Assembly (NCBI GenBank): GCA_016710325.1
Contig: JADJXK010000002.1
Location: 4,526,001-4,590,000 of the forward strand
DNA: 64,000 bases
Direction of reading: 5' to 3'
Source of the DNA: Candidatus Leptofilum proximum
Lineage (GTDB): Bacteria; Chloroflexota; Anaerolineae; Promineifilales; Promineifilaceae
Shown here: in pieces, positions 8,478-16,636 of the stretch
Layout: each line of letters starts with the position of its first letter
Position numbering within the stretch: position 1 is the first letter of the stretch
Translations under genes and position numbers: made by a program
The notes under the pieces: generated by a model
The model's database searches: none
What the model was told of the DNA's origin: nothing
Seen by the model: the letters and a program-made list of their open reading frames with translations, nothing else

Positions 8478-10214
8478 ATGAAAAAGAAAGTTATTTTCAG
8501 GTTGTGGTTATTTTTGTTGCTAGCCGGCTTGCTGGTGGCCTGTGGTGGCCAGGCTGATACCATCACGGATGAAGACACGGCGATAGACACTACCGATACA
8601 GCGACCGAGAGCGATGACACCGGCACCGGAGCCAGCAGCGACAGCGGCGGACCGGTAGTCCTGCGCATCGGCTGGGCGGGCAGCCCCGACACGCTCAACC
8701 CGGGTACGGCCGTTCTCGCCGAAGCGTACACCCTGTTTGAGCTGGTGTACGACTCCATGTACCAGCTGGAGCTGGACGGCACCTACAGCCTGGAACTGGC
8801 CGACAGTGTCGATGTCTCCGAAGATGGCCTGACCTACACCTACCACATCCGCGATGGCATCACCTTCCACGATGGTGAACCGCTCACCGCCGAGGACGTC
8901 GCCTTTTCCTATAACCTGTACACCACCCAGGAAGATTTCCCCTTCCTGCCGGTTTACACCGGGTACTTTGCCTCCGTCGAGGCCGATGACAGTAACAACG
9001 TCGTCATCACCCTCACCGATGCCATTCCCAACATCGAAAGCCAGCTCATCTTCCTCTACGTGCTGCCGGAGCACATCTGGGGCAGCCTGGAAGGTGCGGC
9101 CGTGGCCGAGTTTGAGAACGAAGCCATGATTGGCTCTGGCCCGTTTAAAATGGTGGAATATGCCCAAAACGAGTTTGTGCGCCTGGAAGGGGTGAAAGAT
9201 CATTTTGTTAAAGGTCCCATCATCGACGAGGCGGTTTTCCAGACCTTTGAAAACCAGGATGCCCTGGTGCAGGCGCTGCGCACGGGCCAGGTGGACATGA
9301 TTACAGAAATGCCGAATACGGCCGTAACCTCCCTACGCAACGAGGAAAACATCGAACTGGTCACTGGTCCGCCGCTCTCCCCCAGCGTCACCGACATCAT
9401 CTTCAACCAGACCGCCCCGGAAAACTGCCCGCCCGATGACGGCGTCTGCACCGGCCACGCCGCCCTGCAAGACCGCCAGGTGCGCCTGGCCCTGGCCCAC
9501 GCCACCGACAAGCAGCAAATCATCGATGTGGTGCTGTTGGGCCTGGGTGCGCCCGGCCTCACCCTCATCCCAGACAGCCTGGGCGTTTTCTATAACGACT
9601 CCCTGGAAGACTATGCCTACGATCCGGAGCTGGCTAACCAGATTCTGGACGAGGCTGGTTACCTGGACAGCGACGGCGACGGCATTCGCGAAATGCCCGA
9701 CGGCAGCAATCCGCTCAACTTCCGCATGAACTGGCCCAGCGACAGCACCAACGCCCCACGGATGGCCGAACTGCTGGCCAGCATGTGGGCCGAAGTCGGC
9801 GTGGGCACACAGCTGCAAGCCCTCGACCCCGACGCCCTCACCTCCATCTGCTGCCCCACCTTCGACTTCGACGTCATCCTTTGGGGCTGGGGCTCTGATC
9901 CCGACCCCAACTTCCTGCTCAGCGTTATGCTCACCGAAGAAATCCCCACCGGCAACAGCGAAACCGGCTACTCCAACCCCACCTACGACGAGCTGTACCG
10001 GGAGCAGGCGGTTGAGCTGGATCAGGACGCGCGCATAGACATCGTTTGGGAAATGCAGCGCATTGTGCATGAAGATGTGGTGTATATCATCCCCTTCTAC
10101 TCCCAATCGGTGCAGGCCTACCGCACAGACCGCTTCACCGGCTGGCAAACCGACGCCGGTAAAATTGCTCTGGAAGACCCAAGTTCCCTGCTGGTAATTG
10201 AACCGGTACGGTAG
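8478..10214 (+). CDS. Oligopeptide ABC transporter substrate-binding lipoprotein (system 2)
   Basis: This second SBP_bac_5 protein is about 578 residues from the preferred ATG at 8478. Earlier in-frame starts at 8436 (GTG) and 8457 (ATG) would add a charged pre-sequence; 8478 gives a normal signal peptide and lies downstream of AGGAG at 8461. The lipobox Leu-Leu-Val-Ala-Cys puts the lipid on Cys22. An Asp/Thr/Ser-rich linker (about 25-60) precedes the solute-binding domain, with a family His-Asp-Gly-Glu-Pro-Leu-Thr-Ala-Glu-Asp-Val motif near 140. Sequence differs clearly from system 1, so its ligands probably differ. A 70-bp hairpin separates it from its permease genes. Confidence 0.88.
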   Translation: MKKKVIFRLWLFLLLAGLLVACGGQADTITDEDTAIDTTDTATESDDTGTGASSDSGGPVVLRIGWAGSPDTLNPGTAVLAEAYTLFELVYDSMYQLELDGTYSLELADSVDVSEDGLTYTYHIRDGITFHDGEPLTAEDVAFSYNLYTTQEDFPFLPVYTGYFASVEADDSNNVVITLTDAIPNIESQLIFLYVLPEHIWGSLEGAAVAEFENEAMIGSGPFKMVEYAQNEFVRLEGVKDHFVKGPIIDEAVFQTFENQDALVQALRTGQVDMITEMPNTAVTSLRNEENIELVTGPPLSPSVTDIIFNQTAPENCPPDDGVCTGHAALQDRQVRLALAHATDKQQIIDVVLLGLGAPGLTLIPDSLGVFYNDSLEDYAYDPELANQILDEAGYLDSDGDGIREMPDGSNPLNFRMNWPSDSTNAPRMAELLASMWAEVGVGTQLQALDPDALTSICCPTFDFDVILWGWGSDPDPNFLLSVMLTEEIPTGNSETGYSNPTYDELYREQAVELDQDARIDIVWEMQRIVHEDVVYIIPFYSQSVQAYRTDRFTGWQTDAGKIALEDPSSLLVIEPVR

Positions 10215-10284
10215 ACGGTAATCGGTGATCGGTAAACGGTAATCGGTGTTTTACCGATTACCGTTTACCGATTACGGTTCACCG
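10215..10284. repeat. Hairpin made of GGTAATCGGT-type degenerate repeats
   Basis: The left arm (10215-10248) contains tandem GGTAATCGGT, GATCGGTAA and ACGGTAATCGGT units. The right arm (10251-10284) carries TTACCGATTACC-type complements. It starts directly after the stop codon of the second binding-protein gene. The same repeat vocabulary appears in frame inside hypF at 20991-21050 and 21591-21660. Confidence 0.8.
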
Positions 10285-10294
10285 ACCACTAATC

Positions 10295-11326
10295 ATGAGA
10301 CAATCCCGTTTCCTCCTCAGAAAAATTAGCTGGGCGGTGCTGACCGTCTTGATTGTGATTCTGCTGAACTTTTTCCTGTTTCGTGTTTTGCCCGGTGACC
10401 CGGCCCGGGCGGGCATTCGTGATCCGCGCCTGACGCAGGAAGCCGTGGCCGCCATTCGCGAGCGGTTTGGCCTGGACAAGCCCGTCATCAACTGCTTTGA
10501 ATCGCTCAATCCCGTAGAGTTTGGCAGCTGCGGCGTAAATCCGCTGGATACCCAGCTGTTCATCTACATCGGTAACTTGCTGCGTGGTGAATTGGGCATC
10601 AGCTACCACACCAACCGGCCGGTGATTGACATGCTCAAGGAGCAGCTGTGGAACACGGTGCTGCTCATTGGTGCCGGGCAGATTTTGGCCATTGTTTTGG
10701 GGATGGCCCTGGGCATTGTGGCCGCCTGGCGGGCGCGCACCACCATTGATTACGCCGCCCTGCTGGCCAGCCTCATGTTTTGGAGCCTGCCCACTTTCTG
10801 GTTGGGCATCATCCTGCTGTTTTGGGGCAGCAACCAGTTTGGCCTGCCCACGGGGGGTAAGCTGACGCCCGGCGGAAACTTTGCCACCGTCTGGCAGGAA
10901 TGGGGCGATGTAGGCCGCCACCTGCTGCTGCCCACGCTCACCTACACCATTGTCTTTTTAGGCGAATACATGCTCATCATGCGTAGTACCCTGCTGGATG
11001 TACTGAGCGAGGATTACATCCTCACGGCCAAGGCCAAAGGGCTGCGCACGGCGCAAATCCTGAAGGACCATGCCCTGCAAAACGCCATGCTGCCGATGGT
11101 GACGATCATTGCCCTGAACCTTGGTTTTACCGTGGCTGGCGCCATTCAGATCGAGACAGTGTTTTCCTGGCCGGGGTTAGGCGGTGCAATTTATGAGGCG
11201 GTTGGCCGCAAGGATTACCCGATGCTGCAGGGGGCATTTTTGCTCATTGCGGTGAGCGTCATCTTTGCCAATTTTGTCGCCGATTTGTTGTACTCGTACC
11301 TGGATCCACGGGTGCAGGCAGGGTAA
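10295..11326 (+). CDS. Oligopeptide ABC transporter permease, DppB/OppB type (system 2)
   Basis: The 343-residue permease has a first helix at about 12-32, an extracytoplasmic region containing Leu-Pro-Gly-Asp-Pro-Ala near 35, and a BPD_transp_1 core with about five further helices. The coupling loop Leu-Thr-Ala-Lys-Ala-Lys-Gly-Leu-Arg is near residues 240-250, and the protein ends Leu-Asp-Pro-Arg-Val-Gln. Its stop is 3 bp before the next permease start, so the two are coupled. Confidence 0.87.
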   Translation: MRQSRFLLRKISWAVLTVLIVILLNFFLFRVLPGDPARAGIRDPRLTQEAVAAIRERFGLDKPVINCFESLNPVEFGSCGVNPLDTQLFIYIGNLLRGELGISYHTNRPVIDMLKEQLWNTVLLIGAGQILAIVLGMALGIVAAWRARTTIDYAALLASLMFWSLPTFWLGIILLFWGSNQFGLPTGGKLTPGGNFATVWQEWGDVGRHLLLPTLTYTIVFLGEYMLIMRSTLLDVLSEDYILTAKAKGLRTAQILKDHALQNAMLPMVTIIALNLGFTVAGAIQIETVFSWPGLGGAIYEAVGRKDYPMLQGAFLLIAVSVIFANFVADLLYSYLDPRVQAG

Positions 11327-11329
11327 GCC

Positions 11330-12286
11330 ATGAGTGAAACATCGATTGGAGTTACCTCCCTGAGTGGCTTTTGGCGCAGCTTCCGGCGCAGCCGGATGGG
11401 GCTGTTGGGCCTGTTGATGCTGGTGGCGGTGGTTTTAACGGCCGTCTTCGCCCCAACCATCGCCCCCTACGATCCCAAAGAAGTGGTGCGTGTCACCATC
11501 GACGACATTTATGCCCCGCCCAGCGCCGCGCACTGGCTGGGCACGGACGACGCCGGGCGGGATGTGCTGTCTAACTTCATCTACGGTTCGCGCGTCTCGC
11601 TGATTGTGGGCTTTTTTGCCTCCTTCATTTCAATTTTTATCGGCAGTTTTGTGGGCATTGTGGCTGGCTTTTACGGCGGCCGTACCGAAAACATCCTGAT
11701 GCGCTTTACCGACATCATGCTGGTCATCCCCGATTTGCCGCTGGCCGTGGTGATTGTCGCTTTAACCCGGCCCAGCCTGTGGAACATCATCTTTGTCATT
11801 GGCTTGCTGGGCTGGACCGGTTCGGCGCGGTTGGTACGTTCGCAAACGCTGGCAGTGAAGCAGCGTAAGTTTGTGCTGCGGGCGCGCTCGCTTGGCGCTG
11901 GCAACGCGCACATCATTCGCTACCACATCTTCCCCATGGTGCTGCCGCTGATTGTGGTAAACACCGTGCTGGTTATCTCCCTGGCCATTTTGAACGAGAG
12001 CACGCTGAGCTTCTTGGGCCTATCTGACCCCACGGCGCTGAGCTGGGGGCAGATGCTGAACTTTGCCTTCACCCGCGGCGCGATGAGTGCCCGCGCCTGG
12101 TGGGCGCTGGTGATGCCCGGCCTGGGTATCGTGTGGGCGGTGCTGGCCTGCACGCTGCTGGGCCAGGGGCTGGAGCAGGTGCTCAATCCGCGTTTGGAGA
12201 CGCACCACCTGGCGGTGGGTAAGCACATGATCGACCGCAGCACAGAAATGACCGCAGAAGAGATGGGTGTGGAGGCAGCGGCATGA
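11330..12286 (+). CDS. Oligopeptide ABC transporter permease, DppC/OppC type (system 2)
   Basis: The 318-residue DppC-like permease contains Trp-Leu-Gly-Thr-Asp-Asp-Ala-Gly-Arg-Asp near residue 70, about six predicted membrane helices and a coupling loop with Leu-Arg-Ala-Arg-Ser-Leu-Gly-Ala near 185. Unlike the system 1 partner, it continues about 25 residues past the conserved Leu-Asn-Pro-Arg with a polar tail. Its last 4 bp overlap the start of the ATPase gene at 12283. Confidence 0.86.
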   Translation: MSETSIGVTSLSGFWRSFRRSRMGLLGLLMLVAVVLTAVFAPTIAPYDPKEVVRVTIDDIYAPPSAAHWLGTDDAGRDVLSNFIYGSRVSLIVGFFASFISIFIGSFVGIVAGFYGGRTENILMRFTDIMLVIPDLPLAVVIVALTRPSLWNIIFVIGLLGWTGSARLVRSQTLAVKQRKFVLRARSLGAGNAHIIRYHIFPMVLPLIVVNTVLVISLAILNESTLSFLGLSDPTALSWGQMLNFAFTRGAMSARAWWALVMPGLGIVWAVLACTLLGQGLEQVLNPRLETHHLAVGKHMIDRSTEMTAEEMGVEAAA

Positions 12287-13272
12287 GATCGTTACAGCGT
12301 GCCCCCGTTTTGCTCGACGTGCGTCATCTGAGCACAGATTTTGTGACGCCGGGCGAGGCCCCGGCCCACGCCCTGGTGGACATCAACTTTACGCTGCGCG
12401 AGGGTGAGGTTCTGGGCATTGTGGGGGAGAGCGGCTGCGGCAAGACGACGTTGATGCTGTCGTTGATGCGGCTGCTGCCAAGCAACGGCCGTATCACCCG
12501 CGGCCAGATCAACTTCATGAACACCGACCTGCTCTCCCTCTCCGAGCGCGAAATGGATGACGTGCGCTGGAAAAATATCGCCATGATCTTCCAGGGGGCC
12601 ATGAACGCCCTCAACCCGGTGCACACCGTCGGCCGCCAGATTACTGAAGCCATCATCCAGCACAACTACATCCCCGAGCAAAAGCTGGTGAATGACCGGG
12701 TGGTGGAGCTGCTGGAGCTGGTGGGCATCGGTGCGGAACGCAAGGATCAGTACCCGCACCAATATTCCGGCGGCATGCGCCAGCGCGCCATGATTGCCAT
12801 GGCCCTGGCCTGCAATCCGCAGGTGGTCATTGCCGATGAGCCAACGACGGCGCTGGACGTGATGATCCAGGCGCAAATCCTGGAGCTGCTGAGCAAGCTG
12901 CGCGACAAGCTGGGGCTGTCGATTTTGTTTGTGACGCACGATTTGGGCGTGGTGGCCGAGATGTGTGACACGGTTTTGGTGATGTATGGCGGCGTTACGG
13001 CCGAATACGCCGACGTCGATACCGTTTTTAACTCGCCGCAGCACCCGTACACCCAGGAACTGCTGCGTGCCTTTCCCGACTTAACTCGGCCCACCGAAAA
13101 GCTGGTCAGCATTCCCGGTTACCCGCCGCGGCTGAACGCCCTGCCGCCGGGCTGCCGCTTTGCCCCACGCTGCCCGCATGTTTTTGAGCGGTGTCATGAG
13201 GAACGGCCGTTGCTGCACCAGCTGAACGGCCGTCATTTTGCCAGCTGTCACCTGGTTCAAACTGAAAAATAA
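12283..13272 (+). CDS. Oligopeptide ABC transporter ATPase, DppD/OppD type (system 2)
   Basis: The 329-residue ATPase has Walker A Gly-Glu-Ser-Gly-Cys-Gly-Lys-Thr, signature Tyr-Ser-Gly-Gly-Met-Arg-Gln-Arg, Walker B region Val-Ile-Ala-Asp-Glu-Pro-Thr-Thr-Ala-Leu-Asp and switch Thr-His-Asp-Leu-Gly. A C-terminal Oligo_HPY segment contains Pro-Gly-Cys-Arg-Phe-Ala-Pro-Arg-Cys-Pro. The Q-loop reads Phe-Gln-Gly-Ala-Met-Asn-Ala-Leu-Asn-Pro, with Gly-Ala where Asp-Pro is usual; this variant is also found in some D-type members. Start overlaps the upstream permease gene by 4 bp. Confidence 0.9.
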   Translation: MRSLQRAPVLLDVRHLSTDFVTPGEAPAHALVDINFTLREGEVLGIVGESGCGKTTLMLSLMRLLPSNGRITRGQINFMNTDLLSLSEREMDDVRWKNIAMIFQGAMNALNPVHTVGRQITEAIIQHNYIPEQKLVNDRVVELLELVGIGAERKDQYPHQYSGGMRQRAMIAMALACNPQVVIADEPTTALDVMIQAQILELLSKLRDKLGLSILFVTHDLGVVAEMCDTVLVMYGGVTAEYADVDTVFNSPQHPYTQELLRAFPDLTRPTEKLVSIPGYPPRLNALPPGCRFAPRCPHVFERCHEERPLLHQLNGRHFASCHLVQTEK

Positions 13273-13275
13273 GGC

Positions 13276-13343
13276 GGAGTGAGCATCCTCAGATGCGAAC
13301 GGCTGGTGCAAAACCCGTTCCGCATCTGAGGATGCTCCACTCC
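13276..13343. repeat. Intergenic hairpin between the two system 2 ATPase genes
   Basis: An arm at 13276-13302 containing GCATCCTCAGATGCG pairs with a complementary arm at 13315-13343, with two one-base bulges, leaving a loop of about 12 bases. There is no T-run, so it more likely tunes downstream expression than terminates. In system 1 the corresponding ATPase genes overlap instead. Confidence 0.75.
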
Positions 13344-13371
13344 TCACAAGTTAGAAATTTCTTGTTTGAAA

Positions 13372-14364
13372 ATGATGAATGAACAACAGCCCATCATCGA
13401 AGTAAAAAATCTGCGCAAACTGTTCCCCGTCAAAAAAACGACGCTGTGGGACCGCATGGAGCTGTTTGTGCACGCGGTGGATGACGTGAGCTTTGTGCTG
13501 CACCCCGGCGAAGTACTGGCCCTGGTGGGCGAAAGCGGCTGCGGCAAATCGACCCTCGCTCTGACGCTGATGAACCTGGAATCGCCCACCGAGGGGCAGA
13601 TCTTCTTTGAGGGGAAGGACGTTACGCACCTGAGCGGCAAGGCCCTGCAGGCGATGCGGCGGCACATCCAGATGGTGTTCCAGGACCCGTACGAATCACT
13701 CAACCCGACGATGACGATTGGCGACATTGTGGCCGAGCCGCTGGTGGTGCACCGCCTGGCGCCCAACAAGCAGGCGCGGGAAGCCCGGGTGGTGCGCGCT
13801 CTGGAGGACGCCGGGCTGAAGCCCGCCAGCAGCTTCATGCGCCGCTATCCGCATGAATTGTCCGGTGGACAGCGGCAGCGAGTGGTGATTGCTGGGGCGC
13901 TGGTGCTGGAGCCAAAAGTGCTGCTGGCCGATGAGCCGGTGTCGATGCTGGACGTGAGCATTCGCGCCGAGATTTTGAACTTGCTGGCTTCCTTGCGGGA
14001 AACACGTGGCATTTCGGTGCTGTTTATCACCCACGACTTGGGCACGGTGGCCTACTTTGCCGACCGGATTGCGGTGATGTACCTGGGGCGCATTGTGGAG
14101 CAGGGGGAGACGCTGGCGGTGTTGGAACGGCCGTTACACCCCTACACCAAAGCGCTGCTCTCCGTCATGCCCGTGCCCAACCCCCGGCTGCGGCGCGAGC
14201 GCATCATTTTGCAGGGCGAAACGCCCAACCCGATCAACCTGCCCAGCGGCTGCCGCTTCCATCCGCGCTGCCCCATCGCCCAGCCCCACTGCCAGGAAGC
14301 GGACCCCGAATGGCGCGAAATCGAACCACGCCACTTTGCCGCCTGCCACGAGGTAGGGCAATAG
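13372..14364 (+). CDS. Oligopeptide ABC transporter ATPase, DppF/OppF type (system 2)
   Basis: The ~330-residue ATPase has Walker A Gly-Glu-Ser-Gly-Cys-Gly-Lys-Ser, Q-loop Phe-Gln-Asp-Pro-Tyr-Glu-Ser-Leu-Asn-Pro, signature Leu-Ser-Gly-Gly-Gln-Arg-Gln-Arg, Walker B ending Asp-Glu-Pro-Val-Ser-Met-Leu-Asp, and a cysteine-bearing Oligo_HPY tail. It completes system 2. The start is uncertain: TTG at 13366, ATG at 13372 and ATG at 13375 are all in frame and none has a clear Shine-Dalgarno. The stop codon lies inside a 28-bp palindrome. Confidence 0.87.
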   Translation: MMNEQQPIIEVKNLRKLFPVKKTTLWDRMELFVHAVDDVSFVLHPGEVLALVGESGCGKSTLALTLMNLESPTEGQIFFEGKDVTHLSGKALQAMRRHIQMVFQDPYESLNPTMTIGDIVAEPLVVHRLAPNKQAREARVVRALEDAGLKPASSFMRRYPHELSGGQRQRVVIAGALVLEPKVLLADEPVSMLDVSIRAEILNLLASLRETRGISVLFITHDLGTVAYFADRIAVMYLGRIVEQGETLAVLERPLHPYTKALLSVMPVPNPRLRRERIILQGETPNPINLPSGCRFHPRCPIAQPHCQEADPEWREIEPRHFAACHEVGQ

Positions 14365-14380
14365 CGCGCTATTGCCCTAC
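14353..14380. repeat. Perfect 28-bp palindrome over a stop codon
   Basis: GTAGGGCAATAGCG (14353-14366) is followed directly by its exact reverse complement (14367-14380). The TAG stop of the ATPase gene lies in the left arm. It may end the importer transcript or protect the mRNA 3' end. There is only a TTT after it, so it is a weak intrinsic terminator at best. Confidence 0.8.
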
Positions 14381-14880
14381 TTTATGCCGTCTGCAGACCA
14401 AAGAATTTCTACCTCAAATGCCATCTGTTCGATCCAGGCTTGTTGACCCGGCACCAGGTTGCCTAATTCCAGTTCTGATTCATCTATTATTCTCCGCTGG
14501 CCAACCCGAGTTCATAAGCCCGATTTCATTTTAGTCAAATTATTTCTGTCACCCGGTAACCATATCTCCGGCAAATTTGCTGCGCAACTGTCTGCCTAAA
14601 GTTCAAAATATGAAATTGTCTATCGTAGGGGCGGGACAGGCGGGCAAGTATCCTGTTTTGCAGAACGGTCAACGCCCCGCCTGTCTCGCCCAATCGATGG
14701 CGTGATAGGGCGAGACGGCGCGGAAGAAGGTTCTGCTGGTTGGCCAAGGGTAACACCGCACCGTCCCGCCCCTACGGTTTGAATTGCTGGCTGCTTCGGA
14801 ACCTGTGGAGCAACAGCCGTTTTCCTGCTAAGATTACAACGAAGGACACCTACACCTATTTTTGCTTGCGGAGGAAACCC
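14365..14880. other. 516-bp intergenic region
   Basis: Apart from the palindrome at its left end and the 153-bp inverted-repeat element at 14624-14776, I see no supported gene. An in-frame upstream extension of the next gene from 14740 would translate part of the repeat element and is rejected. Bases 14384-14620 are relatively A+T-rich with no clear motif. Confidence 0.6.
14624..14776. repeat. 153-bp MITE-like inverted-repeat element
   Basis: The ends are perfect inverted repeats: CGTAGGGGCGGGAC (14624-14637) and GTCCCGCCCCTACG (14763-14776). Internal segments also pair, such as GGCGAGAC-type stretches with GTCTCGCC. No open frame is convincing inside. It may be a non-autonomous mobile element or a dispersed intergenic repeat. 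Confidence 0.65.
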
Positions 14881-16431
14881 ATGAGCCAGCAGAACGGACA
14901 AAAAGAAGCCCCTGCCCGCATCGTCACCGGTGCCGACTACATCGAGAGTTTGCGCGGCCGGAATTTGAACGTCTACCTTTTTGGCGAACGCATTACCGAG
15001 CCGGTGGATCACCCGATGATACGGCCGTCCATCAACGCCGTCGCCGAAACCTATGACCTGGCCGTGCAGCATCCGGAATTGGCAACGGCCGTGTCGCACC
15101 TCACCGGCCAGCGTGTTAACCGCTTTTTGCACGTGGCCCACAGCGTTGAAGATGTGGTGAACCAGAACAAGATGCAGCGGCGGCTGGGCCAGCTCACCGG
15201 CACCTGCTTCCAGCGCTGTGTGGGCATGGATGCGCTGAACTCGCTCTACTCCGTCACCTACGAAATGGACGCGCAGCACGGCACGCAATACCACGAGCGG
15301 CTCAAGGCGTTCCTGGCTCAGGTGCAGCAGCAAAACGTGGTCATCGGCGGGGCGATGACCGATGTGAAGGGCGACCGCAGCCTGGCACCGCACCAGCAGG
15401 CGGACCCCGACCTGTACGTGCACATCAGCGGGCACACGGCCGATGGTGTGACCATTCGCGGCGCCAAGGCGCACCAGACCGGCTGCATCAACTCTCACTG
15501 GCTCATCGTCATGCCCACGCTGCGGCTCAGCCCGGCGGACCGCGATTTTGCCATTGTCGGCGCGATTCCGGTGACGGCCGAGGGGATTACGTATGTATAC
15601 GGCCGTCAGTCGTGCGACACCCGCAGCATGGAAGACGGCAGCATCGACGTGGGCAACGCCCAGTACGGCGGCCAGGAAGCGATGGTCATTTTTGACGACG
15701 TGTTTATCCCCAACGAGCTCATTTTCATGGACGGCGAAACGGAGTTTGCCGCCATGCTGGTAGAACGCTTCACCTGCTATCACCGGCGCAGTTACGTCTG
15801 TAAAAGCGGCGTAGGTGATGTGCTGATCGGGGCCGCGGCCACCGCCGCCGAATACAACGGCGTCGAACGCGCCTCGCACATTCGCGACAAGCTGGTGGAA
15901 ATGACCCATCTTAACGAAACGATTTACGCCACGGGCATTGCCTCCTCTTACCAGAGCCACGCCACTGAATCCGGCGCGTACATCTGCGATGACATGCTGG
16001 CCAACGTGTGCAAACACCACGTCACCCGCTTCCCCTACGAAATCAGCCGGTTGGCCCAGGACATCGCCGGTGGGCTGGTGGCCACCATGCCGTCCGAAGC
16101 AGACTACATGCACGAGGAGCTGGGGCCGCTGCTGGAAAAGTACCTCCAGGGCCGCGCCGACGTGCCCACGCCGCACCGCATGCGCATCATGCGCCTGATT
16201 GAAAACATGACCCTGGGACGCAACGCGGTGGGCTACCTCACCGAGTCCATGCACGGCGCGGGTTCGCCGCAGGCGCAGCGCATCCAGATTTACCGCCACA
16301 TGCAGCTGGAATTTAAGCAGCAGCTGGCCCAGCGCCTGGCCGGGATTGATTTATCCGATGCGGTGCACGAGGGGTTGAATGAGCTGGTAGACAGCTACTT
16401 TGCCCGGGTGTTTAAGACGGCCGGTCCCTGA
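14881..16431 (+). CDS. 4-hydroxybutyryl-CoA dehydratase/vinylacetyl-CoA isomerase-like protein
   Basis: The 516-residue protein belongs to the HpaB-like FAD family and resembles AbfD, which dehydrates 4-hydroxybutyryl-CoA to crotonyl-CoA using FAD and a [4Fe-4S] cluster. The start is the ATG at 14881 behind GGAGG. The N-terminal Tyr-Ile-Glu-Ser-Leu-Arg motif, Cys109-x3-Cys113, and the later His301...Cys307 pair match the four known cluster ligands; HpaB hydroxylases lack this set. From memory, the clostridial enzyme has seven residues between His and the last Cys position, against six here, because one Gly is missing in a Ser-Tyr-Gly-Gly-Cys loop. The identity of the family is firm; exact activity is less so. 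It stands alone transcriptionally; a candidate partner enzyme, succinate-semialdehyde dehydrogenase, is at 39803. Confidence 0.78.
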   Translation: MSQQNGQKEAPARIVTGADYIESLRGRNLNVYLFGERITEPVDHPMIRPSINAVAETYDLAVQHPELATAVSHLTGQRVNRFLHVAHSVEDVVNQNKMQRRLGQLTGTCFQRCVGMDALNSLYSVTYEMDAQHGTQYHERLKAFLAQVQQQNVVIGGAMTDVKGDRSLAPHQQADPDLYVHISGHTADGVTIRGAKAHQTGCINSHWLIVMPTLRLSPADRDFAIVGAIPVTAEGITYVYGRQSCDTRSMEDGSIDVGNAQYGGQEAMVIFDDVFIPNELIFMDGETEFAAMLVERFTCYHRRSYVCKSGVGDVLIGAAATAAEYNGVERASHIRDKLVEMTHLNETIYATGIASSYQSHATESGAYICDDMLANVCKHHVTRFPYEISRLAQDIAGGLVATMPSEADYMHEELGPLLEKYLQGRADVPTPHRMRIMRLIENMTLGRNAVGYLTESMHGAGSPQAQRIQIYRHMQLEFKQQLAQRLAGIDLSDAVHEGLNELVDSYFARVFKTAGP

Positions 16432-16487
16432 GTTTTTATGAGCAGTTCCCCAAAATTGGGCGTTACGGCCGTTTACCGCCATAGCAC

Positions 16488-16497
16488 CTGTTATAAT
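16488..16497 (+). promoter_or_regulatory. Extended -10 promoter element upstream of ftsH
   Basis: TGTTATAAT (16489-16497) is a perfect extended -10 box (TG-N-TATAAT). No good -35 is visible at the ideal distance, as expected for extended -10 promoters. It lies about 120-140 bp upstream of the ftsH start, just after an ACGGCCGT octamer. Confidence 0.5.
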
Positions 16498-16636
16498 GAA
16501 ACCGAGCCTCATCGCATCGTTTCCCCAAGCCGTTTTCATGGTTCCCTGCCGGAAGGATTGCATCCCCATTTGGCGAGGCGAGTTATTGTTGTAACAGCAG
16601 GCGACAGCCGCGCCTGTGGTTTACACCTGGAACCAA

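Noticed and set aside
9333..10148. 271-codon minus-strand frame opposite the second binding-protein gene
   Set aside because: Composition (Val/Gly/His-rich) is that of a shadow frame and the plus-strand gene is a clear SBP_bac_5 protein.
14740..14880. N-terminal extension of the dehydratase-like protein
   Set aside because: It would be encoded partly by the inverted-repeat element, and the ATG at 14881 has a strong ribosome site.
14620..16299. Long minus-strand open frame (559 codons) opposite the dehydratase-like gene
   Set aside because: Its translation is rich in His, Val and Arg in patterns typical of antisense shadow of GC-rich genes, has no recognisable domain, and the plus strand encodes a clear enzyme.
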